The translations under genes were made by a program, and so were the position numbers. Below are positions 1-7,586 of a DNA stretch of 21,684 bases, in pieces (position 1 is the stretch's first letter; the number at the start of each line of letters is the position of its first letter). The notes below the pieces were generated by a model. It did not search any database. It was not told where the DNA came from and was given only the letters and a program-made list of their open reading frames with translations. This DNA is from Saprospiraceae bacterium (GTDB lineage: Bacteria; Bacteroidota; Bacteroidia; Chitinophagales; Saprospiraceae). The stretch covers positions 1 to 21,684 of the forward strand of contig JAGOIB010000026.1 in the NCBI GenBank assembly GCA_017995875.1. Reading direction: 5' to 3'.

Positions 1-675
1 TCCTTGCTGGATTTAAAGCGGGGAGTCTTTGCAAAGCATCCTATCAGGAAAGGCGAACGGCTTGAAAAGAGCAACTGTTATTTTGCATTCCCATGCGAAG
101 AAGGGCAATTGACATCGGGAGAGTTTGGTAAGTTAAGAGCTGAATTTATAGCATCAAAAGATTACGCCCAGGATGAAGCCTTATTCGAAGGCAGCGAAGC
201 AGATCAATATCATTTTATCCGAAAGATCATCCATGATGCGAAGGGTATGCTTGCTGAAGCGAACGTAGTCTTAAACGAAAATGCACAGATTGAATTATCA
301 CACCATTTTGGCCTGGATAGTTTTACAGAATTCGGTTGCCTGTTAATTAGCATTGTAAACAGAGAATATTGTAAAAAAATAATTGTTGTCTTTCCCGGGC
401 AATCACATCCTGAACAATATCATGTGAAAAAGGAAGAAACATTTCACATGTTATGGGGCGATTTACAACTCACCTTAAACGGTATTACCCAGGAATTAAA
501 ACAAGGAGAACTGCGGTCCATTGAAAGGGGTGTACGCCATTCCTTCACCAGTATCGCGGGTGCCATTTTTGAAGAGGTGTCCACGACCCATTACAGGGGA
601 GACTCCTTTTATTTAGATCCTCGTATTGACCAGCAGGATCCAATGGCGAGAAAAACAGTTATCGAACATTTCTAG
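1..675 (+). CDS. C-terminal part of a NeuB-type nonulosonic acid synthase: SAF domain plus fused cupin (5'-partial)
   Basis: The frame is open from base 1, so the N-terminal part, where the TIM-barrel synthase domain would lie, is outside the window. The first ~45 residues (LLDLKRGVFAKHPIRKGE, then an FPCEEG stretch) look like the SAF/antifreeze-like domain that follows the barrel in sialic, legionaminic and pseudaminic acid synthases, which condense phosphoenolpyruvate with a 6-carbon amino sugar. A cupin follows, with GQSHPEQYH, KKEETFHMLWGDL and later RGVRHSF; these histidines and glutamates could bind a metal, as in D-lyxose-isomerase-like cupins. Only some NeuB homologues carry this extra cupin. 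It ends six bases before the next gene, so it is probably the preceding cistron of the same operon. Seen: SAF and cupin motifs. Inferred: the missing synthase barrel and the product. Which nonulosonic acid is made cannot be told from this fragment. Confidence 0.75.
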   Translation, partial: SLLDLKRGVFAKHPIRKGERLEKSNCYFAFPCEEGQLTSGEFGKLRAEFIASKDYAQDEALFEGSEADQYHFIRKIIHDAKGMLAEANVVLNENAQIELSHHFGLDSFTEFGCLLISIVNREYCKKIIVVFPGQSHPEQYHVKKEETFHMLWGDLQLTLNGITQELKQGELRSIERGVRHSFTSIAGAIFEEVSTTHYRGDSFYLDPRIDQQDPMARKTVIEHF

Positions 676-681
676 AGCGGT

Positions 682-1542
682 ATGCAACAATTAATTTACA
701 GAGGAAAAATCCGTGATGGTGCAGTAGGCACGTTGACAGAAGATGAGTATAGTGTATATTATGACCCTCATCTCTTATATGCCTATCTGGATCCGATGCC
801 AATCATCAATTACGAGGATGAAAGCTACCGCGTGGCTGTCAATGATTCCAATGCTATCGAGCGCTATTATGAGCTCCATCAGGGGATCCAGGATACGTAC
901 TATCAACTCATTAAAAAATATGTGAAACCAGGAGACACCGTCCTGGAAGTGGGTTGCGGAGGTGGTATACTATTGGACACACTAAGGAAGGAAGGTATAC
1001 GCACCATTGGTGTTGAACCTAACGAAGCATATCAGAAAAATCTCCGCGATAATGGGCACATCGTTTATTCGGATATAGAAACATGCAATGCAGATTGGAA
1101 TCAGAAAGTTGATGTGGTCCTTTCGTTTCATGTCATAGAACATGTGCATCAACCTGAAGAATTTATTCGTTCTGTTTCGAATATAGTACGTCCGGGAGGT
1201 CTGGCTTTTATCCTTACGCCAAATTATCATGATGTATTGCTGACGTTAAACTTTAGTGCATTTGCGCCTTTCTTTTTCAGAAAAGTACACCCGGTCTATC
1301 TTACCATTGCAGCACTAAGGAGATTTGTTGAGATGAATGGTATGGAGTTCCTGTCGGCAGAGTATTTTCATGAATTTGGACTGTCGAATATGCTTTACTG
1401 GTTAAGGGATGATGTACCCAAAGGCCATTCCATTATGCCCGGCCTGGATGATACGATGGATGAAGCCTGGAAAGATTTTTTAGTCAGGACAGGTCAGACC
1501 AAGGATATTGCCGTTGTTTTTCGAAAGTCAAAGGATGATTAA
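682..1542 (+). CDS. Class I SAM-dependent methyltransferase
   Basis: A 286-residue protein with a C-terminal Rossmann methyltransferase domain of the Methyltransf_23 type. Motif I is VLEVGCGGG at residues 88-96, the acidic residue closing strand 2 is in GVEPN (110-114), the post-II motif is FHVIEHV (149-155), and VRPGGLAFILTPN lies at 169-181. The first ~80 residues are a charged and aromatic extension without a recognised domain. It probably methylates a sugar or sugar precursor of the surface glycan, in the cytoplasm. The ATG lies six bases after the preceding stop, and its own stop is overlapped by the next gene, so translation is probably coupled. The fold is clear; the acceptor (O-, N- or C-methylation) is unknown. 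Confidence 0.85.
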   Translation: MQQLIYRGKIRDGAVGTLTEDEYSVYYDPHLLYAYLDPMPIINYEDESYRVAVNDSNAIERYYELHQGIQDTYYQLIKKYVKPGDTVLEVGCGGGILLDTLRKEGIRTIGVEPNEAYQKNLRDNGHIVYSDIETCNADWNQKVDVVLSFHVIEHVHQPEEFIRSVSNIVRPGGLAFILTPNYHDVLLTLNFSAFAPFFFRKVHPVYLTIAALRRFVEMNGMEFLSAEYFHEFGLSNMLYWLRDDVPKGHSIMPGLDDTMDEAWKDFLVRTGQTKDIAVVFRKSKDD

Positions 1543-3034
1543 AAGAATTACAAGGTATTTCGATCCGGCAGTTCACCGCTCTCCGGAAGCAGCGTTACTA
1601 AGCTGGACACATAACCTAAGAGCTTCTGATCAGGACAAAGGTACTATCCTGATGACCGCCTTGCGAAATGGAACATGGATTGAGTGGGCAGTATATGCTG
1701 CCTTTGTTCTTAAACAGTTAGGCTATAGTTCAACATTAATATATAGGAAATCTGAAGTAGCATCGTTGTATGCTAATTCATCTTTTTGGGAAAGTGTTTC
1801 TTCACTTCCATTTATCCGGTTAGTAGATATTGATGAGAGCGCAGCGGATCCTGCAATAGTAGACCAATATTCAGGCAAGAAGCCTCTGTTCCTATATGAT
1901 GCCCTTGCATATAACCACCACCTTGAACGGGAAGATATTATCAGGGATGTGGCAAAGTACCAACAAGAGCTTCGTACGTTGATCATAGATAGTGCCAAAG
2001 CTTATACGACTGTAAAGCGGTTAGCAAAAGAGAATACGTATCATCGCTTCATTTGTTATAGCGGGCTTATTCAGACGACACCTACCATATTGAGGGCTGG
2101 TATAGAATCCGGAATGCAAACAGTTTGTGTAGAAGGATGGTCCTGGCGCGAAGGACATGTGATTTATAATTTTAACCAACCCGCGTTGGAATATAATATC
2201 CGGGGTTGGATGAAGTATTATGGCTGGGGCGATGAACAGGAAAAAACAGTTGAAGAATATCTGCATTTTCAAAATGGTAAAAAGGCGGATAAAAAGTCAT
2301 GGTTGAAAAGTTTTTATAATGTTCAGCAAAGTAACATCGATGAGAATGTAAGCGGAGAAGTGGATGCATTTCTAAAGAAGTATCCTGACTCCTTTCTATT
2401 GGCACCAAACGTTATAGGAGATAGCTCAACCCTTAATCGGGAAACCATCTTTGAAGGTATTCAAAGCTGGATGACTGAAGTGATCGCCTATTTCAAGGAT
2501 CATCCTCAATATTCACTGATTATAAGAGCTCACCCGGCGGAAGTATGGGCAAAAAGCAAAGTCAAAATTAAGCTGGGTGACTGGGCAGAAAAATTAAGCG
2601 CAGGTTGCGACAACATCCTTGTGATCAAGGGGGAAAATCCGATCAATACATTTTATCTTTTACCAAAGATTAAATGTGGTTTGGTTTGGCTGAGCTCCAT
2701 TGGCGTGGATTTGGTAGTGAGAGGGATACCGGTTATTTGTGCAGCCCAACCAAAGTATTCGGGATTGGGTTTTGTACACGAGCCGGATACAAAGGATAGC
2801 TATTTCAAATTGATAAGTAAGGTCGCCAAAGGAGAAAAGTATACGACTACCGATGAAGAAAAGGCCATGGCAAAGAAGTATTTGTATGTGGTCTTTAAAG
2901 GTTTTTCATATCCGGCGCAGGGAAAAGATTATTCCGCAAGGACGTTAAGGTTGAATGAAATGCCTCAGCAGGAAACACATGATCATTTTTTTAAAATCCT
3001 AACGGGGGAAGAGAAAAGACCTGATGCAGGATAA
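1535..3034 (+). CDS. Capsule-synthesis (PF05159-like) GT-B glycosyltransferase
   Basis: A 499-residue protein if started at the ATG at 1535, which overlaps the methyltransferase stop by 8 bases; a TTG at 1508 would add nine residues but is less likely. The C-terminal half resembles Kdo-transferase/KpsS-like capsule enzymes: LIIRAHP at about 328-334, the KGENPINTFYLL segment at 365-376, SSIGVDLVVRGIPVI at 388-402 and a following YSGLGF. In GT-B enzymes this kind of segment forms the nucleotide-sugar site (conserved serine, then E/D and a G-x-P turn). The N-terminal half has no motif I recognise. The stop at 3032-3034 overlaps the ATG of a truncated glycosyltransferase stump (3024-3095). Likely a cytoplasmic glycosyltransferase; the transferred sugar is unknown. 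Confidence 0.6.
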   Translation: MIKRITRYFDPAVHRSPEAALLSWTHNLRASDQDKGTILMTALRNGTWIEWAVYAAFVLKQLGYSSTLIYRKSEVASLYANSSFWESVSSLPFIRLVDIDESAADPAIVDQYSGKKPLFLYDALAYNHHLEREDIIRDVAKYQQELRTLIIDSAKAYTTVKRLAKENTYHRFICYSGLIQTTPTILRAGIESGMQTVCVEGWSWREGHVIYNFNQPALEYNIRGWMKYYGWGDEQEKTVEEYLHFQNGKKADKKSWLKSFYNVQQSNIDENVSGEVDAFLKKYPDSFLLAPNVIGDSSTLNRETIFEGIQSWMTEVIAYFKDHPQYSLIIRAHPAEVWAKSKVKIKLGDWAEKLSAGCDNILVIKGENPINTFYLLPKIKCGLVWLSSIGVDLVVRGIPVICAAQPKYSGLGFVHEPDTKDSYFKLISKVAKGEKYTTTDEEKAMAKKYLYVVFKGFSYPAQGKDYSARTLRLNEMPQQETHDHFFKILTGEEKRPDAG

Positions 3035-3077
3035 TAGCAAAGCACTGCCGATTGAAATACTGGTTGTTTCTTTTGAT
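3020..3077 (+). repeat. Direct repeat, left copy (glycosyltransferase start region)
   Basis: Matches 4029-4086 at 49 of 58 positions by manual alignment. The first 18 bases (cctgatgcaggataatag) are identical. The two copies are 1009 bases apart and bracket the methyltransferase gene at 3148-3960. The left copy includes the last codons and stop of the preceding gene and the first 18 codons of the glycosyltransferase stump. Confidence 0.85.
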
Positions 3078-3095
3078 AACTATCCGGAGGTTTAA
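3024..3095 (+). pseudogene. 23-codon stump of a glycosyltransferase gene, cut off by an insertion or duplication
   Basis: Starting at ATG 3024, inside the end of the preceding gene, 23 codons read MQDNSKALPIEILVVSF, then DNYPEV and a stop. The intact gene at 4033 begins MQDNRKEQSVEILMISF, then DGYADIW. The stump therefore matches the opening strand of that glycosyltransferase family and ends exactly where the family continues with a tryptophan. Over the first 54 bases I count 45 identities with the 4033 gene. This is the 5' end of a lost or displaced glycosyltransferase gene. It is too short to be a functional enzyme. Confidence 0.7.
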
Positions 3096-3147
3096 ATTTT
3101 TCAAATGCTTATTGATTAAATGTGTAAAGGTTAATTTGAATAGCACT

Positions 3148-3960
3148 ATGAGTACATTCAATACGGAAATCATAAAAGGACAGCGCTTCGAGTTTGGCAA
3201 AAATTGGCAAAGTTTTCTATCAAAGCTGACGGAAGAAAGGATTAGAACGGCGGAGTCATCTGTACAAGAAGCGCTGCAAAGTGAAACTTTAAGTGATAAA
3301 ACAGTTTTAGATATTGGCTCGGGGAGCGGATTGTTTTCATTAGCAGCCAGAAGGCTGGGAGCAAAGGTTCATTCCTTTGATTTTGACCCTGCGTCAGTTT
3401 CCTGCGCTAAATTGCTTCGCTCACGCTTCTTTCCTAATGATCCAAATTGGGTTATCGAAGAAGGTTCAGTTTTAGATGAAAAATATCTCAATCAGTTAGG
3501 GAAATTTGATATTGTTTATTCATTTGGTGTTTTGCACCACACGGGTAAAATGTGGACTGCCATTGAAAACGCAGCTTCCTTAGTCAATTTGAAGGGAACA
3601 CTATACATAGCCATATATAACGATCAAGGTAGAAAATCGAGGTTATGGAAAAAGGTGAAAGAATTTTATTGTTCAGGTATTTTTGGAAAAATTATTGTCA
3701 GTGGCATTTTTATTCCTTATTTCTTTCTAAGGTTACTGGCATCATCAATTATACAAGGGAAAAACAGATTTACTGAATATAAAAAGAACAGGGGTATGTC
3801 GGTTATCCACGATTGGATTGATTGGCTGGGAGGCTACCCATTTGAGGTTGCCACAATTGAGGAAATATTTTGCTTTTTCAGCAGTAGAGGCTGGATACTC
3901 ACAAACATAAAAACTACCTGTAACTTAGGGAATAATGAATTCACGTTTGATAGAAAGTAA
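3148..3960 (+). CDS. Class I SAM-dependent methyltransferase, probably acquired
   Basis: With ATG 3148 as start the protein has 270 residues and begins MSTFNTEIIKGQRFEFGKNW, which looks like the natural N-terminus of this family. An ATG at 3052 is in frame but would add 32 lysine- and phenylalanine-rich residues from AT-rich leader DNA, so I reject it. Motif I is VLDIGSGSG (53-61), FDFDP (77-81) supplies the strand-2 acid, and GVLHHT is at 127-132. A hydrophobic stretch around 173-200 suggests membrane association. It is separated from both neighbours by unusual spacers (about 113 and 72 bases) and lies between two copies of a glycosyltransferase start. Bases 3661-3720 have only 15 G+C of 60, so parts are AT-richer than nearby genes. 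Likely modifies the surface glycan; substrate unknown. Confidence 0.85.
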   Translation: MSTFNTEIIKGQRFEFGKNWQSFLSKLTEERIRTAESSVQEALQSETLSDKTVLDIGSGSGLFSLAARRLGAKVHSFDFDPASVSCAKLLRSRFFPNDPNWVIEEGSVLDEKYLNQLGKFDIVYSFGVLHHTGKMWTAIENAASLVNLKGTLYIAIYNDQGRKSRLWKKVKEFYCSGIFGKIIVSGIFIPYFFLRLLASSIIQGKNRFTEYKKNRGMSVIHDWIDWLGGYPFEVATIEEIFCFFSSRGWILTNIKTTCNLGNNEFTFDRK

Positions 3961-4028
3961 AGAGAAATCGAATAGCCGGGGTAATTTGTTTTTTTTAATA
4001 CACGCATTAGGTAATGAAAGAAAAATGG

Positions 4029-4086
4029 CCTGATGCAGGATAATAGGAAAGAACAGTCGGTTGAAATACTGATGATTTCCTTTGAT
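4029..4086 (+). repeat. Direct repeat, right copy (intact glycosyltransferase start)
   Basis: Partner of 3020-3077 (49 of 58 identical). It lies at the start of the intact glycosyltransferase gene. Just upstream, in the frame corresponding to the end of the 1535-3034 gene, bases 4014-4043 read KEKWPDAG-stop against EEKRPDAG-stop at the left copy, so the similarity includes a trace of the preceding gene's C-terminus. Confidence 0.8.
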
Positions 4087-4812
4087 GGATACGCAGATAT
4101 CTGGAATATATCGATTTCATCGTTTCTCAGGAATTGGCCAGATTGCCCTTATACAATTAATTTGCTAACCAATATTAAATCCTATCCGGATTCACGGATC
4201 AGAAGTCTATGTATTGGAAATGACCTTGATTGGTCCTCTAATCTGTTGTTAGGACTGGAAAAACTTACAAGTGAGTATGTGTTGACCATCTTTGAAGATC
4301 TGATTCTCACAGAGCGTGTTCATACGGGATTGATCCAACAACTTGTCTCAACCTGTGTTCAAAACCAATATGATTATTTAAGACTAAGGCCTTCTCCGCC
4401 TCCGGATGGAAAAGAATTTGCAACATATGGTTCTATCAGCAGGGGAGCACCGTATAGAGTCTCCTTATGCACATCAATCATTCGCAGGAGTACCCTTCAG
4501 CAATTGCTGAAAAAGGGTGAAAATGCCTGGGATTTTGAAAAATATGGTTCCTTGCGCAGCCAACGCTACAAACATTTTTATTCAACGTACGAACAGGTCA
4601 TTCCCTACATCAATTCCATTGAGAAGGGAAAGTGGAATCCTTCAATGATGATTAGGTTAGAGGAAGCGGGGATCGATTATCATCAAAGAGGATTATTTCA
4701 TAATGAAAAGAAATCTAAACCCTCATCACAAATTAAGCACTTCATAGTTTTCAGTATAATGCCAGTTTTTATCAGACAATTATTTTATGCCGTCCGGAAA
4801 AAATTCAAATAG
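4033..4812 (+). CDS. Probable GT-A-like glycosyltransferase
   Basis: A 259-residue protein. It opens with a beta strand and loop, EILMISFDGYADIW (11-24), followed by FLRNWPDCPY (31-40) and LLTN, then DLDWSSNLLLGL (64-75) and EYVLTIFEDLIL (81-92). The FED at 87-89 may act as the DxD-like metal/nucleotide motif. I recognise this arrangement from small Bacteroidota glycosyltransferases of glycan clusters, though it is not a classical GT2. The C-terminus is hydrophobic then basic (IVFSIMPVFIRQLFYAVRKKFK region), which suggests membrane attachment. The ATG lies in the right copy of the 58-base direct repeat, and the gene's 3' end overlaps the next gene by 26 bases. Donor and acceptor are unknown. 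Confidence 0.65.
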   Translation: MQDNRKEQSVEILMISFDGYADIWNISISSFLRNWPDCPYTINLLTNIKSYPDSRIRSLCIGNDLDWSSNLLLGLEKLTSEYVLTIFEDLILTERVHTGLIQQLVSTCVQNQYDYLRLRPSPPPDGKEFATYGSISRGAPYRVSLCTSIIRRSTLQQLLKKGENAWDFEKYGSLRSQRYKHFYSTYEQVIPYINSIEKGKWNPSMMIRLEEAGIDYHQRGLFHNEKKSKPSSQIKHFIVFSIMPVFIRQLFYAVRKKFK

Positions 4813-5602
4813 CATCAGGTTGTTTTTAAAAACAACCTACCTGTTTTTAATCAATTTTGGATTTAATCCCCTGAAAATCATTGAAGGGTTTAAAGGCCTC
4901 CGCTATTACATCAAGGACTATAGGGCATTTAATAAGAAAATGTCACACAATGGACTTTTCGGTACGATGCATATGCATCCGATATTCGGAAATCGATTTC
5001 AGAAGGGTGGAATATTATCAGGTCACTACTTTCATCAGGACCTTTACATGGCCCGGAAGATTTATCAAGCCAGGCCAAAATATCATCTGGATATAGGTAG
5101 TCGTACAGATGGATTTGTTGCTCACCTTGCCGTGTTTATGGAGGTGGAAGTAATGGACATACGACCACTATCAGATTTGGTTTTGAATATTAAATATTTG
5201 CAGGCCGATCTATCTGATAAATCATTTCCAATACGGGATTATACCAGTTCTGTATCGTGTCTTCATGCACTGGAGCATTTCGGGCTTGGACGATATGGAG
5301 ATCCAATCGATCCGGAAGGTTATCTGACAGGCTGGAATAATATCTATGCTTGTCTCAAGCCACAGGGAATATTTTATTTTTCTACACCCATCGGCCCGCA
5401 ACGAATTGAATTTAATGCGCATCGTGTATTTTCCTTGAGATACCTTTTGGATCTTATGGAAGGTAAGTATGAGATCATTTCGTTTTCCTATGTTGATGAT
5501 GTAGGAAATCTCCATGAGAACGTACCATTATCAACGGAGGCTATTTTGAATAATCTTGGGTGTCAGTATGGATGTGGCCTGTTTGAATTACGAAAAATCT
5601 AA
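4787..5602 (+). CDS. DUF268 (PF03269-like) protein, methyltransferase-like fold
   Basis: A 271-residue protein recognisable by LDIGSRTDGF (101-110), VMDIRPLSD (122-130) and CLHALEHFGLGRYGDPIDP (158-176), then FYFSTPIGPQRIEFNAHRVF. These are hallmarks of the DUF268 family, known from animals, plants and some bacteria, whose function is not established to my knowledge. LDIGSR resembles motif I of class I methyltransferases and the HALEH segment resembles their post-II region, so a SAM-binding Rossmann fold is a reasonable inference. The N-terminus is basic with a hydrophobic helix (about 11-25). The gene overlaps its upstream neighbour by 26 bases, which implies tight coupling. Its place among glycan-modification genes suggests a sugar-modifying role. 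Confidence 0.75.
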   Translation: MPSGKNSNSIRLFLKTTYLFLINFGFNPLKIIEGFKGLRYYIKDYRAFNKKMSHNGLFGTMHMHPIFGNRFQKGGILSGHYFHQDLYMARKIYQARPKYHLDIGSRTDGFVAHLAVFMEVEVMDIRPLSDLVLNIKYLQADLSDKSFPIRDYTSSVSCLHALEHFGLGRYGDPIDPEGYLTGWNNIYACLKPQGIFYFSTPIGPQRIEFNAHRVFSLRYLLDLMEGKYEIISFSYVDDVGNLHENVPLSTEAILNNLGCQYGCGLFELRKI

Positions 5603-5625
5603 ACCTTCAACCCCGTAAATACACA

Positions 5626-6267
5626 ATGAGTTGGAGTAAACTATATCGATTGAGGGCACTGCTGGCCCAGTATTTTTATACCTGGTGGTATGGCCTCTTC
5701 TTTAAGATGCATGCAGGTTGTACAATGGAAAGCCCAATATATATTACAGGTCCTGTACACTTCACCTTGCACACCGGTAGTGTGTTTGAAATGAAAGCCC
5801 ACAGCCGGATTCATTCAGGTTATTTTGCCAATACATTCGGAGGGGAAAGAAACAGCATCATTACTGTATTTAAAAATGGAAAGCTCATCATCGGAGCGAA
5901 TGCAGGTATAAGCAGTGCCACTATTATTTGCACCCATCAAATCCTTATAGGACCTAATGTTTTGGTTGGAGGAGGCAGTTGCATTTATGATACAGACTTT
6001 CATGAACTGGAATACGCACGCAGGGATGGAAGCCAGCCTCAGAGCAAGCCAATTGAAATCAAGGAAGGCGCCTTTATAGGCGGGTATTGCCATGTATTGA
6101 AAGGTGTCAGTATAGGGAAGGGAAGTGTCGTGGCGGCAGGTTCAGTGGTTACAAAAGATATCCCCGATTTTGAAGTGTGGGGTGGAAATCCTGCCAGATT
6201 TATTAAAGCAATCAATGATACTGATTCAACTATGGGAGAGGCAAAATTGCATGCTAATCATCCATAG
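5626..6267 (+). CDS. Left-handed beta-helix (hexapeptide repeat) acyltransferase
   Basis: A 213-residue member of the LbetaH acyltransferases (maltose/galactoside/WcaF/VatD type). It shows imperfect hexapeptide repeats such as IGANAG, IGPNVL, IGGYCH, IGKGSV and VAAGSV. The conserved YDTDFH motif at 121-126 puts the probable catalytic histidine at 126, and the WGGNPARFI signature at 185-193 ends the helix. It would transfer an acetyl or other acyl group from acyl-CoA to a sugar of the repeat unit in the cytoplasm. The start is 23 bases after the DUF268 gene. The family is certain; the acyl group and sugar cannot be read from the sequence. Confidence 0.9.
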   Translation: MSWSKLYRLRALLAQYFYTWWYGLFFKMHAGCTMESPIYITGPVHFTLHTGSVFEMKAHSRIHSGYFANTFGGERNSIITVFKNGKLIIGANAGISSATIICTHQILIGPNVLVGGGSCIYDTDFHELEYARRDGSQPQSKPIEIKEGAFIGGYCHVLKGVSIGKGSVVAAGSVVTKDIPDFEVWGGNPARFIKAINDTDSTMGEAKLHANHP

Positions 6268-6293
6268 ATTCAAAATACTTTTTCGATTTCTTC

Positions 6294-7586
6294 TTGGCTA
6301 TAACCAGTAACATTCTTTCCTTACGGGGAATCCGGCATACGATTAAGGAAACAACCAGGCTGACCAATTCTTTCATGGTCGTGTCGTTGTTGCTGAACCT
6401 GGCGCGCATGTTCACCGGCTTGATATGTATACGATGGATATCTCCCGAGCAAATGGGTATCTGGCAATTGATACTGCTTATCGAAAGCTATCTGATGTTT
6501 GCCAGGTTTGGTATATTTAATTCACTCAACAGAGAACTTCCGTTTTACCTGGGCAGAAACAGGACTGAAAAGGCTATGAAATACCATGATACGGCAGAAG
6601 GTTATGCCATCCTGGTTTCCCTGTTTTTTTTAATTGCGCTGCCCGTTTCTCTTTTTTTCTATCATCCACCAATTGTTTATTGGAGAGAGTGCATGCTTGT
6701 TTTTGCCGCATACCTGCCATTTAAATTTTATAGTGGATTTATAGAGCTGACCTTTAGATCAGGAAGAGACTTTCGCAAATTGGCGTTTGTGCAGTTGATC
6801 CTGATTATTTTCACAATACTTTCGGTATGGTTGGTATATTTTTTTGGCTTTGAAGGATATCTTGCAAGGGTTGTTGTACTTGCCTTTGTTGGTTTGATCT
6901 TAATGTTGTGGTTTAGGCCATTTCGATTTAAGGCAGACTTGAATGTGCAATATTTGAAACAGTTATTCAGGATGGGCATGCCATTGTTCGTTTCAAATTA
7001 TGGTCAGTCTGTTATTAATTCCTTCCCGGGTATGCTCATTTTGATTTTTGGCAACATAGCGACACTGGGTATGTATTACCCTGTCAGCATACTGATCAAT
7101 TTTGGTACGTTGGTGCCGGGAATCATTTCGACCTATCTCTATCCACAGATAAGTTTTGATTTTGGGGCCAACAAAAATGTGAAAGAGGTCATCAGGAAAA
7201 GCGTATCGGCAGGTTTTTCTGCCATGTTGATCATGGTTCCGGTTATTGTAATGCTGTATTTCCTTTTACCCGAAATTTTCTACCGGTTTGCACCTCAATA
7301 TAGCAACGCGATCGTCGTCTGTGAATGGGCATTACTTTTTTCGCTGGTAAGCTGCATGAACCTTTTTTACAATCCTTTTGCCATTCTGAAGGCATGGAAA
7401 CCAATGTACATGTATCTGGCCATATCTGCCATCCTTACCTGGTGTATTCCGTACCTGTTCATGACCTTTACATCAACACAAAATATTTTGCTGGTATTGG
7501 TATTATCCCTGCTGCTGGTGAAAGTCCTGCTTTCTATCGCCAACTATATTAGCATTCAGATGATTCATAGTACTGCTGCATCATGA
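6294..7586 (+). CDS. wzx: Wzx-type polysaccharide flippase (MOP superfamily)
   Basis: A polytopic membrane protein of up to 430 residues with about 12 predicted hydrophobic segments and the typical N-terminal signature of repeat-unit flippases: a basic leader, a first helix, then IRWISPEQMGIWQLILLIESYL and GIFNSLNRELPFYLG. It would move the undecaprenyl-linked repeat unit across the inner membrane. No ATG precedes the first helix: the frame is closed by a stop at 6255-6257, TTG 6294 is the best start, and the first ATG (6375) would cut into helix 1. It overlaps wzy by four bases (ATGA at 7583). Identification rests on topology and position beside a Wzy-like gene, since these proteins are poorly conserved. 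Confidence 0.85.
   Translation: MAITSNILSLRGIRHTIKETTRLTNSFMVVSLLLNLARMFTGLICIRWISPEQMGIWQLILLIESYLMFARFGIFNSLNRELPFYLGRNRTEKAMKYHDTAEGYAILVSLFFLIALPVSLFFYHPPIVYWRECMLVFAAYLPFKFYSGFIELTFRSGRDFRKLAFVQLILIIFTILSVWLVYFFGFEGYLARVVVLAFVGLILMLWFRPFRFKADLNVQYLKQLFRMGMPLFVSNYGQSVINSFPGMLILIFGNIATLGMYYPVSILINFGTLVPGIISTYLYPQISFDFGANKNVKEVIRKSVSAGFSAMLIMVPVIVMLYFLLPEIFYRFAPQYSNAIVVCEWALLFSLVSCMNLFYNPFAILKAWKPMYMYLAISAILTWCIPYLFMTFTSTQNILLVLVLSLLLVKVLLSIANYISIQMIHSTAAS

Noticed and set aside
3108..3140. Promoter-like TTG ... TTAATTTG before the methyltransferase at 3148
   Set aside because: It resembles the Bacteroidota TTTG/TAnnTTTG pattern, but the spacing is short (16 bases), the second box is imperfect, and the transcript would have almost no leader. 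In AT-rich DNA such matches are expected by chance.
3052..3147. A 32-codon N-terminal extension of the second methyltransferase
   Set aside because: The translated stretch is a Lys/Phe/Ile-rich reading of spacer DNA that overlaps the glycosyltransferase stump; MSTFNTEIIKG at 3148 fits the family start.
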